Below, piece by piece: positions 8,164 to 16,099 of a stretch of 64,000 bases of DNA (its first letter is position 1; each line of letters opens with the position of its first letter). The position numbers were made by a program, and so were the translations under genes. This DNA is from Roseibium aestuarii (GTDB lineage: Bacteria; Pseudomonadota; Alphaproteobacteria; Rhizobiales; Stappiaceae): positions 1 to 64,000 of the forward strand of contig NZ_VORA01000006.1 in the NCBI RefSeq assembly GCF_008477545.1, read 5' to 3'. The notes beneath the pieces are model-generated. The model ran no database searches and was not told the origin of the DNA. It saw only the letters and a program-made list of their open reading frames with translations.

Positions 8164-10113
8164 TCAGGCTTCGTCCAGATCATCGTCGCCCAGCGCCTCG
8201 GAGAGAAGCGGATCGACCAGACCGGCCTCCTCCTCTTCTTCCTCATGCACCCGGATGTCGACAATGCGCGCGCCGGGGAACTGGCTGAGCAGGGCAGCGA
8301 CAGTCGGGTGCGCCTTGGCGTCGGAGAGGAGCTGCTGCTGGTTGGCCTCCTCCTCCTCGTGGATCGTCGGGCGGCCGGGGGACTGGCTGACCACCACCAC
8401 CCAGCGCATGCCGGTCCATTCGGTCAGCTTGCGGCCGAATTCCCCTGCGATGTCCGGCTGGGCATCCTCGGTCGGCTGGATCTCGATCCGGCCGGGCTCG
8501 AACTTGACGAGCCGCATGTGGCGGTTGATCGCCACCTTCATCATGATGTCGCGCTTCTCGGAAGCCAGGGCCGCGCAGTCGCGCAGGTTGGACAGTCCGA
8601 CGGCGGGTGCCGCAACGGGCTGGGGCGCATTGCCGGGCATGGGGCGCGCGGCAACGCGCGGCGCGCCCTGGGGCAGGCCACCCTGAATGGCGGAGAGCTG
8701 CGGGCGCGGCTGAGCCTGTGCCCCCTGCAGCATGGCCGTCGGGCCGCCAGAGCCGCCAGAGGGCGCCCCGTGAGTGCCATAGGCCTGAAGTCCGGAACCG
8801 GACGGGCCCGATCCGCCTCCGCCGCCAGAGCCGCCACCACCGGACGGGCCACCAGAGGGACCACCGGGCACAAGCGTGCCATTGCGCAGCTGGTTGAGCA
8901 GGTCGGACGGGTCGGGCAGGTCGGCCGAATAGGCGAGGCGCACGAGAACCATGTCCGCCGCAGCAAGCGGCTTGGGGGCGGCCTGAACTTCCTGGATGCC
9001 CTTGAGCAGGATCTGCCAGGCCCGCGACAGCAGGCGCATGGAGAGCTTCTCGGCAAATTCCCGCCCGCGCAGCCGCTCGGTCTCGGTCACGGAGACCTCG
9101 TCGCCGGCCTGGGGCACCACCTTCATGCGAGTCACAAGATGGGTGAAGTCCGCCAGATCGGTGAGGACAATCGCCGGATCGGCGCCCACCGCATATTGTT
9201 GCGCCAGTTCGTCCATGGCAGCGGCGAGGTTGCCGGACACCAGATGGCCGAAGAGATCGATCACCCGGGCGCGGTCGGCGAGACCCAGCATCTGGCGCAC
9301 GTCGTCGGCGCCGATCTCGCCCTGACCATGAGCCATGGCCTGATCGAGGAGCGAAAGGCTGTCACGGGCCGAGCCCTCCCCGGCGCGGGCGATCAGCGTC
9401 AGGGCCTCGTCGGAGATGGAGATGGATTCCGCATCGGAGATGCGGCGCAGAAGACCGACCAGCTTGGGCTGTTCGATGCGGCGCAGGTCGAAGCGCTGGC
9501 ACCGGGAGAGCACGGTCACCGGCACCTTGCGGATCTCGGTGGTGGCGAAGATGAACTTCACATGTTCCGGCGGCTCTTCCAGCGTCTTCAGCAGGCCGTT
9601 GAAGGCCGCGTTGGAGAGCATGTGCACTTCGTCGATGATGTAGACCTTGTAGCGGGCCGTCGCCGGACGATAGCGCGCTGCTTCGGTGATCTCGCGAATG
9701 TCGTTGATGCCCGTATGGGAGGCGGCGTCCATCTCGATCACATCGACATGACGGCCCTCCATGATGGCCCGGCAGTGGGTGCCCTCCTGCTCCAGCCGCA
9801 CGGTCGGACGGTCGATGACGCCAGGCACTTCGTAATTCAGGCCCCGGGCCAGAATGCGGGCGGTCGTCGTCTTGCCCACGCCGCGCACGCCGGTCAGCAT
9901 CCAGGCCTGCGCGATGCGGCCCGTGTCGAAGGCGTTTTCCAGGGTCTGGACCATGGGCTCCTGCCCGACCAGATCCTCGAAGGTCTCCGGGCGGTACTTG
10001 CGCGCCAGCACCCGGTAGGCGCTGTCGCGCGACGCCGGTTTGCCCATGCTGTGATCGGTCGTCAGCGCGGCCGCCGGATCGGCGCCGTGCTGCGGAAAGC
10101 CAGTGTCATCCAT
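8164..10113 (-). CDS. dnaX: DNA polymerase III subunits gamma/tau (DnaX)
   Basis: DnaX is the ATPase of the clamp loader that organises the replicative polymerase. I place the start at the ATG of MDDTGFPQ, giving 649 residues; the frame upstream runs antisense to a plus-strand gene. Walker A is GVRGVGKTT near residues 75-83, Walker B is IIDEVHML, and the sensor region follows. The usual four-cysteine zinc module after Walker A is reduced to a single cysteine (GTHCRAI). A Gly/Ser/Pro-rich linker separates the ATPase part from the C-terminal tau part. No obvious AAAAAAG frameshift site was seen. ybaB follows 151 bp downstream. Confidence 0.95.
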   Translation of the reverse strand: MDDTGFPQHGADPAAALTTDHSMGKPASRDSAYRVLARKYRPETFEDLVGQEPMVQTLENAFDTGRIAQAWMLTGVRGVGKTTTARILARGLNYEVPGVIDRPTVRLEQEGTHCRAIMEGRHVDVIEMDAASHTGINDIREITEAARYRPATARYKVYIIDEVHMLSNAAFNGLLKTLEEPPEHVKFIFATTEIRKVPVTVLSRCQRFDLRRIEQPKLVGLLRRISDAESISISDEALTLIARAGEGSARDSLSLLDQAMAHGQGEIGADDVRQMLGLADRARVIDLFGHLVSGNLAAAMDELAQQYAVGADPAIVLTDLADFTHLVTRMKVVPQAGDEVSVTETERLRGREFAEKLSMRLLSRAWQILLKGIQEVQAAPKPLAAADMVLVRLAYSADLPDPSDLLNQLRNGTLVPGGPSGGPSGGGGSGGGGGSGPSGSGLQAYGTHGAPSGGSGGPTAMLQGAQAQPRPQLSAIQGGLPQGAPRVAARPMPGNAPQPVAAPAVGLSNLRDCAALASEKRDIMMKVAINRHMRLVKFEPGRIEIQPTEDAQPDIAGEFGRKLTEWTGMRWVVVVSQSPGRPTIHEEEEANQQQLLSDAKAHPTVAALLSQFPGARIVDIRVHEEEEEEAGLVDPLLSEALGDDDLDEA

Positions 10114-10245
10114 GAGCGCACCATACTCATTTTTTTCCCGAGTGGGACGGGCTTTTGCAAGTTTTTCTGTGAACGGCAGCCCAGCGCCGGAACCGGCTGC
10201 CCCAGCGCGGGTTCCCTTGACAGCCCCCCTGCATGGAGACCCCTC

Positions 10246-10599
10246 ATGGCACCCAGACGCACTCTCGCCGGAGACATGGCCAGCCTCTGGTTCCAGGCTC
10301 CGCTCGTCATCGGAATGCGCTGTGGCGCGATGGCCACCGCCGCCCTGACCGGCAAGGCGCAGGATGGCGCGGAGATGAACCGCATGGTCATGGAAAAGGC
10401 GAGCGCGTCCGTAGAAGGCGCAACCGCCTTCAATCTGGCCCTTGCCCGGCAGGGGCTGGCGGCGTTTCACGACATCGCCTTCGGGCGGCAACCGACCGCT
10501 CAAGCGCGGGCCGGAGAAGCGCTGGCCGCCGCCGCCATGGCGCCCTTCGCCAAGCGCGTGCGCGCCAATGCGCGCCGGCTGTCCCGCCGGCAGGCCTGA
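10246..10599 (+). CDS. Small helical protein, phasin-like or so-called antifreeze family, function unknown
   Basis: A 117-residue basic, alanine- and methionine-rich protein with no cleavable signal. The start ATG (MAPRRTLAG) has a GGAGA box five to ten bases upstream. The sequence is predicted helical throughout (MASLWFQAPLVIGMRCGAM, then an Ala-rich helix) and ends in a basic tail RVRANARRLSRRQA. It resembles short alphaproteobacterial proteins labelled phasin-like or antifreeze, which are often found beside dnaX. It is transcribed away from dnaX and converges on the SRP RNA gene. Confidence 0.65.
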   Translation: MAPRRTLAGDMASLWFQAPLVIGMRCGAMATAALTGKAQDGAEMNRMVMEKASASVEGATAFNLALARQGLAAFHDIAFGRQPTAQARAGEALAAAAMAPFAKRVRANARRLSRRQA

Positions 10600-10610
10600 A
10601 AGCCGAGCCT

Positions 10611-10647
10611 CAAAAAGCAAAAAGCGCCGCGGAAATCCGACGGCGCT
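10611..10647 (-). terminator. ffs: Intrinsic terminator of the SRP RNA gene
   Basis: On the minus strand AGCGCCGTC / GC-rich complementary arms close a short loop, followed by TTTTTGCTTTTTG. It lies about 45 bases downstream of the SRP RNA 3' end. Confidence 0.8.
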
Positions 10648-10668
10648 CTGGCTCTTCATGTCCTTCGT

Positions 10669-10689
10669 CTTCAGATCCATGATCTGAAG
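10669..10689. repeat. Perfect palindrome at the 3' edge of the SRP RNA gene
   Basis: CTTCAGATC-CAT-GATCTGAAG has 9-bp perfect arms and a 3-base loop. It begins immediately downstream of the predicted mature SRP RNA end. It may be a processing hairpin in the precursor. Confidence 0.6.
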
Positions 10690-10690
10690 T

Positions 10691-10800
10691 GAGGGTGGGA
10701 GGCTGGCACGATGACCCGTACCGAATCTCGTTAGGGCTGCTTCCTTCCGGACCTGACCCGGTTGGCGAGTGGTTCGTCCACCACCAACCTCCCGAGGGCC
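10691..10800 (-). ncRNA. ffs: Signal recognition particle RNA (4.5S, bacterial small type)
   Basis: The minus strand carries the invariant apical core of SRP RNA, GGTCAGGTCCGGAAGGAAGC, around 10735-10757. The flanks can pair (GGGAGGTTGG near the 5' side with CCAGCCTCCC near the 3' side), giving the usual single long hairpin of about 100-110 nt. The RNA binds Ffh and directs co-translational protein targeting. Exact ends are estimated from the pairing. A promoter-like pair lies just upstream and a terminator downstream. Confidence 0.95.
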
Positions 10801-10801
10801 T

Positions 10802-10844
10802 TATATCAGCATGAGGGTGGGTCTTGGCAAGAGGGCTTGCCAAG
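10802..10844 (-). promoter_or_regulatory. SRP RNA promoter overlapped by a perfect inverted repeat
   Basis: On the minus strand TTGCCA (10825-10830) is separated by 17 bases from GATATA (10802-10807), placing the start of transcription at the SRP RNA 5' end. The -35 box lies within CTTGGCAAG-AGGG-CTTGCCAAG (10823-10844), a perfect 9-bp inverted repeat that could be an operator. Confidence 0.6.
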
Positions 10845-10973
10845 TTTGTTCCCGAGCACGGCAGACCGCCTCCTGGCTTCGTCCTCGCTTGCGAGGGCTG
10901 GCTTGCGCGAAGACTGGATTTGCCGGACCGACGGACTATAGTCGGCCCCACCTCAGCCTTGCAGGACGCTTCC

Positions 10974-11399
10974 ATGCCCATGCCCGCCCAGCCTTCCTTT
11001 TCCATGACGCCCCGGCTCGAGGGCGACAGCCTGCCCGTGACCGATCTGCCGCTCTGCGCGGTGCGGCTCATGAAGGATGCGAATTATCCCTGGCTGATGC
11101 TGATCCCCCGGCGCAATGACATGATCGAGATCATCGATCTGGAGCCGGAGGACCGGTTGCAGCTGATGCGCGAGATCGCCGCCGTGAGCGAAGCGCTGAA
11201 ATCGGTCAGCGGCTGCGACAAGATCAATGTGGGCGCGCTCGGCAATGTGGTGTCCCAGCTGCATGTCCACGTGGTGGGCCGCTTCCAGGGAGATGCCGCC
11301 TGGCCCGGTCCGATCTGGGGCGCGGTGCCGGCCGTGGCCTATGAAGACAATGCGGACACGCGGCTGATCGAACGGCTGCGCGACGCGATTGCCCTCTGA
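10974..11399 (+). CDS. HIT-family (histidine triad) protein
   Basis: HIT proteins are nucleotide hydrolases or transferases. The 141-residue product starts at MPMPAQPSF; the longer open frame upstream overlaps the SRP RNA promoter and is rejected. The signature reads QLHVHVVGR, so the first histidine of the HxHxH triad is replaced by glutamine, as in a subgroup of alphaproteobacterial HIT proteins. The substrate is unknown. It is followed 78 bp later by an NADH pyrophosphatase gene in the same direction, so both may act on nucleotides. Confidence 0.88.
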   Translation: MPMPAQPSFSMTPRLEGDSLPVTDLPLCAVRLMKDANYPWLMLIPRRNDMIEIIDLEPEDRLQLMREIAAVSEALKSVSGCDKINVGALGNVVSQLHVHVVGRFQGDAAWPGPIWGAVPAVAYEDNADTRLIERLRDAIAL

Positions 11400-11477
11400 A
11401 GGCCGACGCTTCTCCCGTTTCTCTTCTCTCCCTTTTCCGAGCGGATGATTCCGCTGCCTCCCTGTTCCGGATCGCCC

Positions 11478-12422
11478 ATGACCGCCGTCGACACTTCCAT
11501 CTTCCCCGCCATGAGTTTTTGCGACAATCCGCTGGACCGCTGCTCGGAGCACCGCAGCGACGCGGCCTGGCTCGAGGCCCGTCTGACCGCCGAGGACGCG
11601 CGGGTCGTGCTTTGCACCTCCAGCCAGATCGTGCTGCGCTCCGGCGAACCGCCGCTCATCGGCCACACGCTCGAGGCTGCCCTGTCCCTTGGCGCGTCTC
11701 GCGAGGAGCTGGTGTTCCTGGGGCAAATGCCGGATGGAACCGCGCCGCTGTTTGCCGGCGCCCTGGAGATGTCGGAAGACGACACGGCCACGCTGGAGGG
11801 CTGTTTCGGCATGGACCTGCGGACGCTGGCGCTCAAGCGGCTGGTGAGTGAACCGGATCTGAGCGCGCTCGCCCAGGCCCGCGCCATGCTGCACTGGCAC
11901 AAGAGCCATCTGTTCTGCGCCCGCTGCGGCAAGCAATCCGACATGCGCGATGCGGGTTACCGGCGCGAATGTTCCTCCTGCGGCGGTCAGCATTTCCCGC
12001 GCACCGACCCGGTGGTGATCATGCTCGTCACCGATGGCGACAAGCTGCTGCTTGGCCGCCCGCCGCGGCTGGCCACCGGCGTCTTCACCACGCTGGCAGG
12101 CTTCATGGAGCCGGGCGAGACCATCGAGCAGGCGGTGCAACGGGAAACCATGGAAGAGGCCGGCATTCCGGTCGGCGATGTGCGCATTCTCGCCAACCAG
12201 CCCTGGCCCTTCCCCGCCAACCTGATGCTCGGCTGCATCGGCCATGCCACGGGAACCGAGATCGCCATGGACGCCAATGAGCTGGAAGCCTGCCGCTGGT
12301 GCGACCGGGCGGAAGTGGGACAGATGATCGACGGCACCCATCCGGCGGGCGACCGCATTCCGCCGGCGCTCTCCATTGCCCATCACCTGATCACGGGATG
12401 GTACGAAGGCCGCTACGCGTGA
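11478..12422 (+). CDS. nudC: NAD(H) pyrophosphatase, NudC family
   Basis: NudC-type Nudix enzymes cleave NADH to NMNH and AMP and can remove NAD caps from RNA. The protein has a zinc ribbon (C147, C150, C165, C168), a Nudix box at about 208-230 (GFMEPGETIEQAVQRETMEEAGI pattern) and the NADH-specific QPWPFP motif at 241-246. I use the ATG at 11478 (MTAVDTS), 314 residues; an upstream ATG at 11445 is possible. The N-terminal 130 residues are less conserved, as usual. Confidence 0.95.
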   Translation: MTAVDTSIFPAMSFCDNPLDRCSEHRSDAAWLEARLTAEDARVVLCTSSQIVLRSGEPPLIGHTLEAALSLGASREELVFLGQMPDGTAPLFAGALEMSEDDTATLEGCFGMDLRTLALKRLVSEPDLSALAQARAMLHWHKSHLFCARCGKQSDMRDAGYRRECSSCGGQHFPRTDPVVIMLVTDGDKLLLGRPPRLATGVFTTLAGFMEPGETIEQAVQRETMEEAGIPVGDVRILANQPWPFPANLMLGCIGHATGTEIAMDANELEACRWCDRAEVGQMIDGTHPAGDRIPPALSIAHHLITGWYEGRYA

Positions 12423-12498
12423 GCTCTCGCGGTGCCCGTCTGCCCCGGCCGGTGCCTGTGCTAGGCTGAGCCAACATCAGAATCAGGAGCACTGCCCC

Positions 12499-13716
12499 AT
12501 GTTGTCCCCTCGCCTTTGCAAGGCCCTGCGCCGGATTGCCGTGCTGTCTTTCACAGGCCTCGCCGCAACCTCGGCACAAGCCCAGGATGCCGGGTTCCGC
12601 AGGTTCCTCGATGCCGAGGTGGCGCCGCTCGCGCGCAGTTCGGGGATCAGCGCGGCCACTCTGGAGGCGGCCTTTGCCGGCATGAGCCCGGACACCTCGC
12701 TTCCCGGGCTCGTTGGGCCCGGTGGCAAGGGCAAGGCGCCGGAGATCAACTTCCAGGCCGAATTCCGCAAACCCGCAGGCTACTTCAAGGAGAGCCAGTT
12801 CAACGCACTGGCGGGGCCCGGCCGGGCGCTGATGAAGAAGCATGGGGCGGCGCTGAGCCAGATCGAGGCGCGCTACGGGGTTCCGGCGCGGATCATCCTG
12901 GCAATCTGGGCGCGGGAATCCGGCTATGGCGGGGCGAAAATCCCCCATGACGCGCTGCGGGTTCTGGCCACACGTGCCTATATGGGCGAGCGCCGGGACT
13001 ATTTCCGCGACGAACTGGTGGCGGCGCTGAAGATCCTGCAGAACGGAGACATCTCTCGCAAGGGTCTGAAGAGCTCCTGGGGCGGGGCCCTCGGTCAGCC
13101 GCAATTCATGCCGAGCAACTTCCTGAAATACGCCGTCGACTTCGATGGGGACGGGCACCGCAACATTTGGACCTCCGACGTCGATACGATGGCCTCCATC
13201 GCCCACTACCTGTCGGAACACGGGTGGCAGCGCGGACGGGACTGGGGCTACGAGGCGGTGATCCCCCAGACCATCTCCTGCGCCGAGGAGGGCCCGGACA
13301 ACCGTCGCCCGATCGCCGAATGGGTGCGCGCCGGGGTGACACGGGCGAATGGCAAGCCCTTCCCGGCGGGAGAACTGCCCCTGGCCGGCAACATCCTGAT
13401 GCCGGCGGGCCGCTACGGTCCGGCCTTCATCGCCACGGAAAACTTCTACGTGCTCAAGGCCTATAACGAGAGCGATACCTACGCGCTTTTCGTTGGCCAT
13501 CTGGCAGACCGCTACGGGTCCGATGCGGGTTTCATTCAAGGTTGGAAGCCAACGAAGGACACCACCCGTGGCGCCGTGCGAAACCTGCAGAAGGCGCTGG
13601 AGGCCAAGGGCCATGATGTGGGCGGCACCGACGGACTGATCGGCTTCAAGACCCGCCGGTCCATCGGCCGGGATCAGGAGAAGAACGGCTATTACCCCAC
13701 CTGCTGGGTGGGATGA
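12499..13716 (+). CDS. Lytic murein transglycosylase, MltB family
   Basis: The enzyme cleaves peptidoglycan glycan strands with formation of 1,6-anhydro-muramyl ends in the periplasm. Residues 1-29 form a signal peptide ending ATSAQA. The MltB core follows, with catalytic E140 in IWARESGYGG and the ALGQPQFMPSNF motif. A C-terminal peptidoglycan-binding domain is seen (LQKALEAKGHDVGGTDGLIG). There is no lipobox cysteine, so it is likely a soluble periplasmic form. A short promoter-bearing gap of 76 bp precedes it. Confidence 0.95.
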   Translation: MLSPRLCKALRRIAVLSFTGLAATSAQAQDAGFRRFLDAEVAPLARSSGISAATLEAAFAGMSPDTSLPGLVGPGGKGKAPEINFQAEFRKPAGYFKESQFNALAGPGRALMKKHGAALSQIEARYGVPARIILAIWARESGYGGAKIPHDALRVLATRAYMGERRDYFRDELVAALKILQNGDISRKGLKSSWGGALGQPQFMPSNFLKYAVDFDGDGHRNIWTSDVDTMASIAHYLSEHGWQRGRDWGYEAVIPQTISCAEEGPDNRRPIAEWVRAGVTRANGKPFPAGELPLAGNILMPAGRYGPAFIATENFYVLKAYNESDTYALFVGHLADRYGSDAGFIQGWKPTKDTTRGAVRNLQKALEAKGHDVGGTDGLIGFKTRRSIGRDQEKNGYYPTCWVG

Positions 13717-13805
13717 TCCACACCCCAACGCGTCCGTCTTGCAAAGCGCCGCGCGGACCCTGTGCAAATTGACGTAAAGTCATTTCAGGCAGGATCTTGC
13801 GCGTG

Positions 13806-14612
13806 ATGAATTTTCCCAGACTGACCGCGCGCTATCGCCGGCTTCTCAAGTCCTTCGTGAAGCGCACCCGGCATTTTTTCCTGTTTCGCCATGGGCGTCA
13901 CGGCTACCTGCTCCTGAATGCCACGGAGCCGACCTCCCGCGAACTCTTCGCGGGCTACACCTATGACTATGACACGCTTGACTTCATCGCCGACCTGATC
14001 CGTCGGGAAAAGGTGACCGTCTTTCTGGATGTGGGCGCCAACTGGGGCAGCTATTCGCTGATGGCGGCCCGCGCCGGCGTGCCCCGGGTCGAGGCCTTCG
14101 AGCCCAATCGCAAGGTCTTCGGCCAGCTTGCCGCCAATATCGTCCTCAATGACCTGCACCGGCAGATCCGGGCCTGGAACGTGGCCGCCAGCGACCGGAA
14201 CGGTGAGGGCGAGCTCTTCCTCGATCCACGCGCCACCGACGTCTCCACCCTGACGCCGGACCGCATGGATGCGAAGTGGAGCTACAGCGACCGGCTGCTC
14301 TGTGCCATGCGCCGCCTCGACGATTTCATGCCGCTGAGCGGAGAGACCCTCTTCGTGAAGGTGGACGTGGAAGGGGCCGAAGCCCTCGTCTTCTCAGGCA
14401 TGCGGGAGATCCTCTCCCGAAACCGGGTGCATCTTCTCGTCGAACTTCTGGACGACCGGGACAAGGCCATCGCCAAGCTCAAGGAGCTGGGACTGAAACC
14501 CGTGAAGACCTTCGGGACCAACACCTATTTCACCAACAGCGCGCCCTCCGCCGAAGAGGAGCGTGAGGGTGCCCCGCAACCCCTTGCTGCCATGTCCAGC
14601 GCCTTCGCCTGA
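13806..14612 (+). CDS. FkbM-family SAM-dependent methyltransferase
   Basis: This second FkbM-type enzyme of the window has motif I DVGANWGSYSLMAAR and the later KVDVEGAEALVF motif. Its substrate is unknown; related enzymes methylate sugars of surface polysaccharides. I use ATG at 13806 (268 residues). GTG at 13803 has slightly better spacing from AGGA at 13791, and TTG 13797 is also open. A basic N-terminus (YRRLLKSFVKRTRHFF) may contact the membrane. It is not close in sequence to the copy in the sdh operon outside the motifs. Confidence 0.88.
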   Translation: MNFPRLTARYRRLLKSFVKRTRHFFLFRHGRHGYLLLNATEPTSRELFAGYTYDYDTLDFIADLIRREKVTVFLDVGANWGSYSLMAARAGVPRVEAFEPNRKVFGQLAANIVLNDLHRQIRAWNVAASDRNGEGELFLDPRATDVSTLTPDRMDAKWSYSDRLLCAMRRLDDFMPLSGETLFVKVDVEGAEALVFSGMREILSRNRVHLLVELLDDRDKAIAKLKELGLKPVKTFGTNTYFTNSAPSAEEEREGAPQPLAAMSSAFA

Positions 14613-14754
14613 CCGTGGTTCAGCCTTGAGACGGCGTCGCTTAGGCGCTGTGTCCTCTCGGAAATCAGCGCAAAGAGCTGGAATTGTCTTGCCATGAGCG
14701 GCTTGCGGGGCGGAGAATGAGAACCTTCCTTCCCTCCCCGGATGGTCTCGGCCC

Positions 14755-16020
14755 GTGAGACAGCCCAAGCTTCTGACCACCATGAGAACCTACTCATGGT
14801 CTCTTTTCCTGTCCGACCTTGCTGCCGGCATCACCGTCGCGATGGTGGCGCTGCCGCTGAGCCTGGCGATCGCCATCGCGTCCGGCGCGGATCCGGGCAC
14901 CGGCCTCGTCACGGCCATCGTCGGCGGCTTCTTCATCTCGGCGCTTGGCGGCAGCCGGGTGCAGATCGGCGGGCCGACCGGGGCCTTCATCGTCGTGGTC
15001 TACGGGGTGATTGCCAGCCACGGGCTTTCCGGACTGGTTCTGGCGACCTTCATGGCCGGGATCCTGCTCCTGATTGCCGGGTTCTTCCGCATCGGCCGGC
15101 TGATTTCCCATGTGCCGGAAGCGGTCGTCAACGGCTTCACCATCGGCATCGCCATCATCATCGCCTCGAGCCAGCTCAAGGATTTTCTGGGGCTGGATGT
15201 CAGCAACCTGCCGGCGGACTTTCTGGAGAAGATCCCGGTGCTGTGGGCCGCGCGGGACACCGCGAATCCGTCCACGCTCACGGTGGCGTTGCTCTCTCTC
15301 GGGCTGATCATCCTGTTCCGGCGGCTGGCGCCGAAGCTTCCCGGGCTGATCGTCGCCGTCGCCATCGGCTCGCTTGCCGTGGTTCTCGGCGGACTGCCCG
15401 TCGACACGATTGCGACCCGCTTCGGCGCCCTGCCCTCGTCCCTGCCCGCGCCCCACCTGCCTGATCTCTCGCTGGCGCGGGTCATCGAGCTCTTTCCGTC
15501 TGCCGTGGTCATCGCCTTTCTGGCCGGGGTGGAGTCCCTCCTGTCGGCGCTTGTCGCCGATCGGATGATCGACGGTCACCACCGGCCCAATGCGGAGCTG
15601 CTGGCGCAAGGGGCGGGCAACATCGCCTCATCCCTCTTCGGCGGATTGCCGGTCACCGGCGCCATCGCGCGCACGGCAACGAACATCCGGGCAGGCGGCA
15701 AGACCCCCGTCGCGGGCATGGTGCACGCGCTCGTCATCCTGATCGTGATGCTGGTGGCCGCACCGCTCGCCGGCTATCTCGCCCTGCCCGCCATGGCGGC
15801 GGTGCTGATCATGACCGCCTGGAACATGAGCGAACCGCACAAATGGGCCGGCTATCTGGCCGAGCCCTGGACCGACAGGATCCTGCTGCTGGTGACCCTT
15901 GTGCTGACGGTTGTGGTGGACCTGACGGTCGCTATCGGCGTCGGGGTGGCGCTGGGACTGCTGCTGCGGCTACGCCACGCCGAGGTGCTGCCGGAGGACT
16001 GGACCCCGCCGGAGCGGTGA
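14755..16020 (+). CDS. SulP-family anion transporter lacking the STAS domain
   Basis: SulP proteins transport sulfate, bicarbonate or related anions. The 421 residues form only the membrane domain with about 11-12 helices; family hallmarks include GGPTGAFIVVVYGVIA and PVTGAIARTATNIRAGG. Typical members carry a further 100-150 residues of cytoplasmic STAS domain; here the protein stops after LRLRHAEVLPEDW. The next 80 bases leave no room for a frameshifted STAS. The start is GTG 14755; ATG 14782 is an alternative. The substrate cannot be stated. Confidence 0.9.
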   Translation: MRQPKLLTTMRTYSWSLFLSDLAAGITVAMVALPLSLAIAIASGADPGTGLVTAIVGGFFISALGGSRVQIGGPTGAFIVVVYGVIASHGLSGLVLATFMAGILLLIAGFFRIGRLISHVPEAVVNGFTIGIAIIIASSQLKDFLGLDVSNLPADFLEKIPVLWAARDTANPSTLTVALLSLGLIILFRRLAPKLPGLIVAVAIGSLAVVLGGLPVDTIATRFGALPSSLPAPHLPDLSLARVIELFPSAVVIAFLAGVESLLSALVADRMIDGHHRPNAELLAQGAGNIASSLFGGLPVTGAIARTATNIRAGGKTPVAGMVHALVILIVMLVAAPLAGYLALPAMAAVLIMTAWNMSEPHKWAGYLAEPWTDRILLLVTLVLTVVVDLTVAIGVGVALGLLLRLRHAEVLPEDWTPPER

Positions 16021-16027
16021 GCGTCAG

Positions 16028-16078
16028 CCCTCACCCGATCCTTGCGGATCGACCTCTCCCAAACCCGGGAGAGGTTTT
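16028..16078 (+). terminator. Repeat-derived terminator between convergent sulP and yejF
   Basis: GATCC-TTGC-GGATC is followed by CCTCTCCC / GGGAGAGG and then TTTT on the plus strand, so it can end sulP transcription. It is a short copy of the repeat at 7551-7680, sharing CCCTCACCC, GACCTCTCCC and GGGAGAGGTT. Confidence 0.7.
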
Positions 16079-16099
16079 CCTGAGCATCTGCGGATTGCC

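Noticed and set aside
7774..10245. N-terminal extension of the plus-strand helical protein through dnaX
   Set aside because: The first 800 codons are the shadow of dnaX. Only the part from 10246 has its own ribosome binding site and family resemblance.
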